Part shown: positions 18,754 through 26,147 of the stretch, one piece after another
How the letters are laid out: each line of letters starts with the position of its first letter
How positions within the stretch are numbered: position 1 is the first letter of the stretch
NCBI GenBank assembly: GCA_016882585.1
Contig: VGPP01000001.1
Location: 1-54,054 of the forward strand
Direction of reading: 5' to 3'
Source of the DNA: Cyanobacteria bacterium M_surface_7_m2_037
Lineage (GTDB): Bacteria; Cyanobacteriota; Cyanobacteriia; PCC-6307; Cyanobiaceae
DNA: 54,054 nt
The notes under the pieces: model-generated
Told to the model about the DNA's origin: nothing
Databases searched by the model: none
Seen by the model: the letters and a program-made list of their open reading frames with translations, nothing else
Made by a program: the position numbers and the translations under genes

Positions 18754-19262
18754 TGCCTGCAACTCCGCCGCGACAGGCAAACCCATTGCATGATGGGCTC
18801 ACCGATCCGGTTGTGATGGCTGCTCATCGGGGCTGGCACCACTCTGCTGCTGCCGCGCTCGCCTCAACGGCGGCGTTGCTGGTTGCTGTGGTTCTGCCCG
18901 AAGCCAGCCGGGGCGCTCCCTATGTGCCCTTTCCCAGCCAGGACAGCCTGCGCCAGGTGCAACTGGCCGCCCTGGCCTGCGCCAGGGAGAACAGCAGCGA
19001 GAGCTGCAAGCGAGCCCAACAACTCGGTGATCCCTTGCTGGACCATCCGCGGCTGCCCGCCAATTGCAAGGATCTGGTCTGGCAGATGCTGGCCAAAGCG
19101 CAGCCAGCCCCCACCAACAGCTTCAGCCGGCGGCAAGCGATCACTGATCCCGCCGAACGGTTGCTGCTGGTGTGCCGCAGCACCGAGAAGCCTGAGGCCG
19201 CAGACACACCGGCCGCCAAACCAGCCGGCGGTGGGATCAACCTTGGTGGCGGACAACGCTGA
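18753..19262 (+). CDS. Secreted or membrane-anchored protein of unknown function
   Basis: A 169-residue protein whose ATG 18753 overlaps the previous stop (TGATG). An alternative start, ATG 18816, would give a classical signal sequence MAAHRGWHHSAAAALAST followed by ALLVAVVLPEA. The mature part is polar, with cysteines in ALACARENSSESC, ANCKDL and VCRST that could form disulfides, and the end is Gly/Pro-rich (AGGGINLGGG). It closes the phospholipase-D cluster and precedes phosphoglucomutase by about 67 bases. No domain is recognised. Confidence 0.65.
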   Translation: MPATPPRQANPLHDGLTDPVVMAAHRGWHHSAAAALASTAALLVAVVLPEASRGAPYVPFPSQDSLRQVQLAALACARENSSESCKRAQQLGDPLLDHPRLPANCKDLVWQMLAKAQPAPTNSFSRRQAITDPAERLLLVCRSTEKPEAADTPAAKPAGGGINLGGGQR

Positions 19263-19329
19263 GGGGTGATCCCCGCTGCGGGAGAAACCAGCGAAGCGGA
19301 CTAACTTGGTGCCGCCTCGGCAGCCCCCG

Positions 19330-20970
19330 ATGACCAGCGGCGTGCAGCAGATCCCGCTCGATCAGCCTTTCCTCGACCAGAAGCCAGGCACCTCCGGCCT
19401 GCGCAAAAGCAGTCGGCAATTTGAAACGCCCCATTACCTCGAGAGCTTCATCGAGGCGATCCTGCGCACCGTGCCCGGCATCGCCGGCGGCACGCTGGTG
19501 GTGGGCGGCGATGGGCGCTACGGCAACCGCCGCGCCATCAGCGTCATTGCGCGCATGGCCGCAGCCCACGGCGTTGCCCGGATCATCACCACCACCGGCG
19601 GCATCCTCTCCACCCCGGCGGCCTCCAACCTGATCCGCAAGAGCCAGGCCACCGCCGGCATCATCCTCTCGGCCAGCCACAACCCTGGCGGCCCTGCCGG
19701 CGACTTCGGCGTGAAGGTGAACGGCGCCAACGGCGGGCCGGCGCCGGAATCGCTCACCGATGCCATCTATGCCTGCACGCAGCAGCTCGATGGCTACCGG
19801 ATCCACGACGACATCGCCCTCGATCTCAACGTCCCCGGCCAGCAGAGCATCGGCAAGCTGCAGCTCGAGGTGATCGATGGGGTCGACGACTACGTCGCCC
19901 TGATGCAACAGCTGTTCGACTTCGACGCGATCCGCGATCTGCTCAAGAGCGACTTCCCGATCGCCTTTGATGCGATGCATGCCGTAACCGGCCCCTACGC
20001 CAAGCGGCTGCTGGAGGGCCTACTCGGAGCACCGGCCGGCAGTGTGCGCAACGCTGAGCCACTCGAGGATTTCGGCGGCGGCCACCCCGACCCCAACCTC
20101 ACCTACGCCCATGAACTGGCGGAGCTGCTGCTGGGCAGCGACTCCTACCGCTTCGGCGCCGCCTGCGACGGCGATGGCGACCGCAACATGATCCTGGGCA
20201 CCCGCTGCTTCGTGAACCCCAGCGACAGCCTGGCGGTGCTCACCGCCAACGCCACCTTGGTGCCCGGCTACGCCGCTGGGCTCTCCGGTGTGGCGCGCTC
20301 GATGCCCACCAGCGCCGCCACCGATGTGGTGGCCAAGCAGCTCGGCATTCCCTGCTTTGAAACGCCCACCGGCTGGAAGTTCTTCGGCAACCTGCTCGAT
20401 GCCGGCCGCATCACCCTCTGCGGCGAAGAGAGCTTCGGCACCGGCAGCAACCACATCCGCGAAAAGGATGGCTTGTGGGCGGTGCTGTTCTGGCTCAACA
20501 TCCTGGCCAAGCGCCGCGAACCGGTGGCGCAGATCATGGCGGAGCACTGGAGCCGTTTCGGCCGCCACTACTACTCCCGCCACGACTACGAAGCCATCGC
20601 CAGCGACGCCGCCCACGGCCTCTATGACCGCATGAAGGCGATGCTGCCCTCCCTGGTGGGCCAGAGCTTCGCCGGCCGCACGATCGCCACGGCCGACGAT
20701 TTCGCCTACACCGATCCGGTGGATGGCTCCCTCACCAGCGGCCAAGGCCTGCGCCTACTGCTCGACGATGGCAGCCGGGTGGTGCTCAGGCTCTCAGGCA
20801 CCGGCACCCAGGGAGCCACGCTGCGCGTGTATCTGGAGAGCTACGTGCCCCCCAGTGGCGATCTCCATCAGGATCCCCAGGCTGCGCTGGGCGGCCTGAT
20901 CAGCGCCATCGATCAGCTGGCGGAGATCAAAACCCGCACCGGCATGGATCGCCCGACGGTTATCACGTAA
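19330..20970 (+). CDS. pgm: Alpha-D-glucose phosphoglucomutase
   Basis: A 546-residue phosphohexomutase interconverting glucose-1-phosphate and glucose-6-phosphate, linking glycogen and nucleotide-sugar synthesis with central metabolism. The catalytic phosphoserine is Ser116 in SASHNPGG; the metal loop is DGDGDR at residues 280-285; the sugar-binding loop CGEESFGTGSNHIREKDG and the phosphate-binding block SGTGTQGATLRVY (near the C-terminus) are intact. ATG 19330 agrees with the family start MTSGVQQI. Length and motif order fit the 540-residue PGM class rather than ManB/GlmM. Confidence 0.96.
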   Translation: MTSGVQQIPLDQPFLDQKPGTSGLRKSSRQFETPHYLESFIEAILRTVPGIAGGTLVVGGDGRYGNRRAISVIARMAAAHGVARIITTTGGILSTPAASNLIRKSQATAGIILSASHNPGGPAGDFGVKVNGANGGPAPESLTDAIYACTQQLDGYRIHDDIALDLNVPGQQSIGKLQLEVIDGVDDYVALMQQLFDFDAIRDLLKSDFPIAFDAMHAVTGPYAKRLLEGLLGAPAGSVRNAEPLEDFGGGHPDPNLTYAHELAELLLGSDSYRFGAACDGDGDRNMILGTRCFVNPSDSLAVLTANATLVPGYAAGLSGVARSMPTSAATDVVAKQLGIPCFETPTGWKFFGNLLDAGRITLCGEESFGTGSNHIREKDGLWAVLFWLNILAKRREPVAQIMAEHWSRFGRHYYSRHDYEAIASDAAHGLYDRMKAMLPSLVGQSFAGRTIATADDFAYTDPVDGSLTSGQGLRLLLDDGSRVVLRLSGTGTQGATLRVYLESYVPPSGDLHQDPQAALGGLISAIDQLAEIKTRTGMDRPTVIT

Positions 20971-21138
20971 ACATCATCAGCTTCAAGCACCAGAAGGAAG
21001 GCCCATTGGGATGATCAGACCCACGGAGTGTTCTCAAAGATCAGCGTGGACCCTGCAAAAAGTTAGCCTCAACCCTGGCCGGCTCTACTTGAGCAGAGTC
21101 GGCATTACCACGGCCATCATTAGAATAGGCCAGCACAA

Positions 21139-21801
21139 TCACAGAGAAGCAAGTGCGATAGCGCGAGATAAAGTCAATCCCATGACATCCCACATCATGA
21201 AACCATGGAGAAAAATCAGGGTACGGGCCGCACGCGTTTCACCCGCGAATCCACCCAAGGTAGTCGAGATCAGCGACGTCAGAGAAGCGAGAATATAATC
21301 AAATGGCCCCGGAGCGATGTCAGCCGACATTCTGAAGAGAAAAACGCGCTGACCAGTCGTGGCAACTGCATTGGAATCCATGCGCCAGTAAATCCAACCC
21401 CATACCAGGAGCAGAGACGGGAGGAAGAGCAATAACTGCAGGATCGGCAGGACACGATCTTGGGGCGGGAACAAAATCAATAGATTGAGCAATAAAAATA
21501 GCAACCCAACCTTGAGCATGGCAAACACGGCCAAGGCATCAAGCAGGGAACGCCGTAGGCGCCCACCCAGCGGAACCGCGGCGCAATAGGCAAGAACAAT
21601 CAGCCACAGCGGCGAAAGCAGAGGGACAATATATTGATGAAATCGCCCAAGCACCGCCACCATATCTGCAATCAAAACATAATCCTTACTACTACTCTGA
21701 GTGAATTCGAGAACCTGTCCGGAGGCATATTGAAACAGGCCAATCACCAACAACAACAGCACCTCCCAATTGCGACGCAACACACGTGTCACCATTCGCA
21801 A
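21139..21801 (-). CDS. Membrane protein with ion-channel-like C-terminal pore pattern
   Basis: A 220-residue protein with about five hydrophobic segments (residues 13-28, 60-75, 88-110, 118-137 and 190-215). The C-terminal half reads DYILASLTSLISTTLGG followed by GETRAARTLIFLHGFMMWD, which resembles the pore loop and following helix of two-helix potassium channels, but the TxGYG selectivity filter is absent. Its DNA is much less GC-rich than the surroundings (38% by hand count at 21661-21720). It lies convergent with pgm and divergent from the ClC gene. The channel relationship is inference; it may be an unrelated membrane protein. Confidence 0.55.
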   Translation of the reverse strand: MRMVTRVLRRNWEVLLLLVIGLFQYASGQVLEFTQSSSKDYVLIADMVAVLGRFHQYIVPLLSPLWLIVLAYCAAVPLGGRLRRSLLDALAVFAMLKVGLLFLLLNLLILFPPQDRVLPILQLLLFLPSLLLVWGWIYWRMDSNAVATTGQRVFLFRMSADIAPGPFDYILASLTSLISTTLGGFAGETRAARTLIFLHGFMMWDVMGLTLSRAIALASL

Positions 21802-21852
21802 GAGACCTGAATCAGGGCGTTCAGCTTACAACCGGCGAACAACTGATCACGT

Positions 21853-23277
21853 TTGCCGAGCAAGGGTTCAGCACCCCTGGATTGCAGAAGGCCTGCGTTT
21901 GATGGGCGGGCTCCGCAGCCCCAACCTAGCCAGCCAGAGTTCAGGCAGAATCAGCCGCAGATTTTCTGGCAACCCTTGAACCGACATGCACTGCCATGGA
22001 TGTTGGCTCTGGGCTTATTGATCGGGTTTGCGGAGTGGCCGTATCAGGCCATTTCCGAGATGGGTTTCAAGTTGCAACGCCACCTCTGGCCACTGGACGG
22101 TCTTGGGCTGGCGACACCGAGCTCGATGCAGACCTATGGCGCGCTCGTTGTGTTCACGTTCACAACAGCCCTGCTAAGCCTCAGTTGGGGTCCGCTGGCT
22201 GCTGGCCGCGGCGGCGGTGTCGCACCCCTGATCGCCCTGGACCGCAGCCATGAAGCATTAAGAACAGAACGTGAAACAGAGTGGTTGGACAAACTCAGCC
22301 TGCGCACACAGCTGAGCCGGCTGCCCCTGGTGCTTCTCACCCATCTGGGCGGCCTGAGCGTCGGCGTTGAATCGCCCTCCGCGTCACTGGGCGCAGGCGC
22401 ACTCCTGGCCATCAGGCGGCGATGGCCTCAGTTCACGCCGCTTGCATCGATGCCGTTGCCGCTGGTTGGCGTGATCGGTGGGGCTGCTGGCTTAGGTGCG
22501 GCCTTCCGCTCCCCGCTGCTGGGCGTCGCCTACGGGCTGGAGGAACTGGGACGTCGCTCCGGCCTCCCCTTGATGGTTCCCACGCTGCTGATCGCCGCCG
22601 TCGGTGCTCTCATCAACACAGGCCTTGGTCAACCGGGTCGGCTGCCTGGACTCCAGCTCGGCCCCATCGAGCCGATGCTGTGGCCCTGGGCGGTGCTGGT
22701 CACCGCGATCGGTGCCGCTCTTGGCGCGGCATTCGTGCGAATACTGATCCCCTTCACTGCTCTGATGCAGCAGGGTCTGAAGCGGCATCGCAGCATCGCC
22801 ATTCTGTGCATCGCCTCGCTCCTGAGTCTGTTGGCCTTGCTCAGTGGCGGGCTCAGCCTCAACGATGGCAGCCTGTCCCTCGCCGCTGCCCTGCAGGGCT
22901 CAAGCGGAGGCCCCCCACAGACCCTGCTGTGGCGCTGGCTCGCTTCGTTGTTGAGCATTGCAGCCGGCGCACCCGGTGGTCTGATGCACGACGTGATGAC
23001 CCTCGGCTCCTTGATCCCAGGGCTGCTGCGATGCCTCCCAGCCGTCGCGGATCTTCCGCCAGCAGCTCTGGCTCAGCTTGGCGCAATCGGGGCCACGGCG
23101 TTATTTGCCGCTGCGAACGGAACACCGCTTTTTTGCGCGCTGTTTGTGTTCACGCTTCAGGGGGATCCTCAACTCTTGGGGCCCCTGCTCCTCGTGAGCG
23201 CCCTCAGTGAAGCAATCGGTTCAAGGATGCGTGGGGAAGGCTGGAACGAACACCTGAGTAGCGCTTTGATGAGCTAG
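21853..23277 (+). CDS. ClC-type chloride channel / transporter with altered selectivity motif
   Basis: A protein of up to 474 residues with about ten hydrophobic helices. The ClC N-terminal motif that normally reads GSGIPE is replaced by AAGRGGGVAPL. The second motif, normally GREGP, appears as SVGVESPSASLGAG and keeps the gating glutamate. Blocks with GAAFRSPLLGVAYGLEE and ANGTPLFCALFVFTL also match the fold. The start is uncertain: TTG 21853, TTG 21976 or ATG 22000 are all possible, and the first 40 residues look unlike a membrane protein. It probably moves anions across the inner or thylakoid membrane. The divergent neighbour is a pore-like membrane protein. Confidence 0.82.
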   Translation: MPSKGSAPLDCRRPAFDGRAPQPQPSQPEFRQNQPQIFWQPLNRHALPWMLALGLLIGFAEWPYQAISEMGFKLQRHLWPLDGLGLATPSSMQTYGALVVFTFTTALLSLSWGPLAAGRGGGVAPLIALDRSHEALRTERETEWLDKLSLRTQLSRLPLVLLTHLGGLSVGVESPSASLGAGALLAIRRRWPQFTPLASMPLPLVGVIGGAAGLGAAFRSPLLGVAYGLEELGRRSGLPLMVPTLLIAAVGALINTGLGQPGRLPGLQLGPIEPMLWPWAVLVTAIGAALGAAFVRILIPFTALMQQGLKRHRSIAILCIASLLSLLALLSGGLSLNDGSLSLAAALQGSSGGPPQTLLWRWLASLLSIAAGAPGGLMHDVMTLGSLIPGLLRCLPAVADLPPAALAQLGAIGATALFAAANGTPLFCALFVFTLQGDPQLLGPLLLVSALSEAIGSRMRGEGWNEHLSSALMS

Positions 23278-23290
23278 GCGCAACCCAGTG

Positions 23291-24910
23291 ATGACTGCAG
23301 CAACAACTCAGAACCCGATGGGATTCCTCGACCAGCGTTCTCCGGTGTTCACGCGGGATTGTGTGGCCTCCTCAAGTTCACCACTGGTGACCCAGGTAGG
23401 ACTGTCTGTGCTGCGGGATGGGGGCAACGCCTTCGATGCGGCTGTGGCGATGGCCGGGTTGATGGCTGTCGTCGAACCCATGTTCAATGGCCTCGGCGGC
23501 GACACCATGATCCTGGCCTGGTCGGAAGCTGAGCAACGGGTCTACGGGCTCAATGGCAGTGGCCCTGCACCTTCTGGGGCCTCGCTCGAACGCATGGGAA
23601 CGGCCCCATTTATACCGGACCATGGCGCCCAGGCCGTGACCTTGCCAGGGGCGATTTCCGGCTGGACAGCTTTGCTCGATCGCTTTGGCTCGCGCTCTCT
23701 GGAGCAGTTATGGCAGCCCGCGATTCGCTACGCCCGCGAGGGCTACCCCGTCGGCGAATCGATCGCAGGGTGTTGGCAGGGCGGGGGGCCCATGATGCAA
23801 GGGTCGGCCTCTGCCGATTTTCTGGCAACCCTGTATCCCGGTGGCCGCGCACCCAAGCCAGGCGAATTGCGATCCTTCCCTCAATTGGCAGACACCCTCG
23901 AGCGGGTCGCTATTGAAGGTCGTGATGGCTTCTACACAGGAGCAGTGGCTGAAGCGATCACGCAGACCCTGAGCGATCTGGGTGTGCCCACGCGCTGCGA
24001 TGAGCTGGCAGCCGTTCAGCCTCAATGGGTGGAGCCGTTGTCGGTGCCCTATCGCGGCTATGAGGTTCTGGGCTTGCCTCCCAATTCGCAAGGGGTTGTG
24101 GCGCTGCAGGCGCTCGGCATCGTTGATGGCTTCAATCTGGCTGCCATGGATCCCGCTGAGCGTCTGCACCATGAAATCGAAGCCCTGAGGATTGCCTTTG
24201 CCTTTGCGATCGACCATGTGGGGGAACCCACCGAAGCGATGCTCAATCAGGTGCGCCAGGCGCTATTGCCTGAGGGGCTGGCCGAGGCTCGCAACCGCAT
24301 CAACCCCAAAGCTCTGCCACTGGGGCGTGCAGTGGGTGGATGCTCAGGCGACACCACATACCTATGCACCGTGGATTCCGACGGCAACATGGTGTCGCTG
24401 ATGACCAGCATCTACGGCTTGTTCGGCTCTGCCTTGATGGCCGGCGACACCGGTGTGATCCTCAACAACCGCGCCTCAGCGTTCTGCACCCAGGCCGGAC
24501 ATCCCAATGCAGTGGCACCAGGGCGACGACCACGTCACAGCATTCTTCCTGGGCTCGTATTGCGGCACGGCCAACCAGAGTTTCTTCTGGGATGCGTTGG
24601 TGGAAACAACCATCCACAAGGGCAGCTACAAAGCCTCGTGAATGTGTTGGATCTGGGCATGAATCCGCAGCAGGCATTGGATGCCCCACGCTTCCGGGTG
24701 CTGATGACCAACGATGTTGTGCTCTTGGAAGATGCATTCCCGGAATCGGTTCGGCAGGATCTGGAAGCCCGGGGCCATCAGCTGGGCCAGGATTTTGCTT
24801 GGACCGGTGCTGCACAGATGGTGCGGGTCCACCGCGGTGAGAACGGCATCGGGCCTTGCCTGGAAAGCGGAGTTGACCATCGCCTCGATGGGGTGGCCCT
24901 GGGTTGGTGA
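23291..24910 (+). CDS. Gamma-glutamyltransferase family protein
   Basis: A 539-residue Ntn-hydrolase of the gamma-glutamyltranspeptidase family. The autocatalytic threonine is Thr355 in SGDTTYLC, where the usual TTHY/TTHF motif has lost the histidine (TTY). The large-subunit blocks GGNAFDAAVA and NGLGGDTMIL are clear, as is the small-subunit GRRPRHSILP and GGNNHPQGQLQ. No signal peptide is visible, so it is probably cytosolic, unlike periplasmic GGT in enterobacteria. The likely role is hydrolysis or transfer of gamma-glutamyl groups (glutathione breakdown). GTG 23288 is an alternative start three bases earlier. Confidence 0.9.
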   Translation: MTAATTQNPMGFLDQRSPVFTRDCVASSSSPLVTQVGLSVLRDGGNAFDAAVAMAGLMAVVEPMFNGLGGDTMILAWSEAEQRVYGLNGSGPAPSGASLERMGTAPFIPDHGAQAVTLPGAISGWTALLDRFGSRSLEQLWQPAIRYAREGYPVGESIAGCWQGGGPMMQGSASADFLATLYPGGRAPKPGELRSFPQLADTLERVAIEGRDGFYTGAVAEAITQTLSDLGVPTRCDELAAVQPQWVEPLSVPYRGYEVLGLPPNSQGVVALQALGIVDGFNLAAMDPAERLHHEIEALRIAFAFAIDHVGEPTEAMLNQVRQALLPEGLAEARNRINPKALPLGRAVGGCSGDTTYLCTVDSDGNMVSLMTSIYGLFGSALMAGDTGVILNNRASAFCTQAGHPNAVAPGRRPRHSILPGLVLRHGQPEFLLGCVGGNNHPQGQLQSLVNVLDLGMNPQQALDAPRFRVLMTNDVVLLEDAFPESVRQDLEARGHQLGQDFAWTGAAQMVRVHRGENGIGPCLESGVDHRLDGVALGW

Positions 24911-24929
24911 TGACAGATCTTGCACCCCA

Positions 24930-25602
24930 ATGGGCCTGAACTCCGATCTGCTACTGCCGAATACCTTTCAGCACTACCTGCTGGGGTTATCCGCCGTGGC
25001 GAACAACTGCCCTGCGATCGGGCCCTTTCTCAGCCTGAGCCAGGATGCGCCGACACGTCAGGTACGCCGACGCCGCGTCATCGGGGTGGCCACCTTGTCC
25101 AGTCTGATGGTCATGCTGGGGGCCTACTTTCTGGTCACTGCGGTGCTGCAGTTCTTTGGCATCGGCGTGAGCGCCTTTCAGATCGCGGGCGGCCTGTTGC
25201 TTTGGGCAAGCGGTCTCAACATGTTGAATGCGCAAGATCCGGGCGACTCCCACGAGAAAAGCTACGACACCAGCCACATGGACATGGGCCAGATGACCTA
25301 GTCGGCGATCGTGCCGATTTCGCTGCCGCTCACGACCGGTGCAGGCACGATATCGACGATCACGGTGTATGCCAACAGCGCAAGCAGCTTCGATCACCGA
25401 GCCGAGCTCTTGGCAGCGATCCTGGTGATGGCCTTGATCATTGCGCTGATGTTCCTATTCGCGGCCCGGCTCACCATGCTCCTCCCATGTAGGCATGACG
25501 GTGTTGATCAAGGTCATGGGCCTGTTCACTCTGGCGATCGGCATCCAGCTTGTCGTGACCGGCTGCAGCACGATGCTTGAACAGATCCAGTTCCGGATCT
25601 AA
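24930..25602 (+). pseudogene. Broken marC-family membrane protein gene
   Basis: The conceptual translation matches the MarC/YchE family: LSAVANNCPAIGPFLSLSQ and FFGIGVSAFQIAGGLLLWASG early on, VPISLPLTTGAGTISTITV in the middle, and VLIKVMGLFTLAIGIQLVVTG at the end. The frame is interrupted twice: an in-frame TAG at 25299-25301, right before the conserved AIVPISLPLT block, and a frameshift near 25480-25490, after which the C-terminal part continues in the next frame to the TAA at 25600. With both lesions the full length (224 codons) agrees with the family. Two independent defects favour decay over sequencing error. Family members are six-helix inner-membrane proteins of unclear function. Confidence 0.8.
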
Positions 25603-25718
25603 GCCTGCTTGCGCTCATGCCCACTGTGACGACTAATCTTTATGCACAGATCATGCAAGGAAAGTCAGTCAGGCACGAGGCAATACGACTATTGGTTTTT
25701 GCTTGCAACCCAGAGGCC

Positions 25719-26147
25719 TCAGGAACGCTGAAGCGACGCCAGATAGCTGACGTGAACGGGCCGCGTCCAATAAATGGCAAGCGGGATGGCAACCAGCTCG
25801 TTGATGAACATGGTGCGGATGTAGGACGCCACCTCGATTTGCCCTTGAGCCAGCAGCCAAAGCTGGATCACCAGGATCTTGACCACGCCGACCCATAAGA
25901 TCAGCCGCAACCAGTGCAGAGCGTTCAGCGACTTCCGGGTCGCCACGCCAAACATCGCGATCAGAACGGCAATCGACAGAACAATTCCGAGAGAGTGCGG
26001 CAGCACCAGCTCAGTAATGCCAAGGGCTGGATACACCCGCAGCCCATCAACGAAGATGGCCAGCAAGACCACCTGGTGCACATAAACAATCCGTGAGAAC
26101 AAGCCAAAGCCACGGGGCTTGCTCTGTCGACGATCGGACGTCATCAA
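25719..26147 (-). CDS. Small polytopic membrane protein in the RND operon
   Basis: A 142-residue protein with four hydrophobic segments (about residues 17-35, 50-68, 80-99 and 112-128). It begins MMTSDRRQSKPRGFGLFSR, basic at the N-terminus. Its ATG overlaps the end of the RND pump gene by four bases on the same strand, so it is the last gene of the adaptor-pump transcript. I do not recognise a family. The context suggests a partner or regulator of the efflux system, or a passenger. Confidence 0.65.
   Translation of the reverse strand: MMTSDRRQSKPRGFGLFSRIVYVHQVVLLAIFVDGLRVYPALGITELVLPHSLGIVLSIAVLIAMFGVATRKSLNALHWLRLILWVGVVKILVIQLWLLAQGQIEVASYIRTMFINELVAIPLAIYWTRPVHVSYLASLQRS

Noticed and set aside
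24930..25602. Programmed stop read-through or frameshifting in the marC-like gene
   Set aside because: I saw no slippery heptamer at the shift and no special context at the TAG; two separate lesions are better explained by decay.
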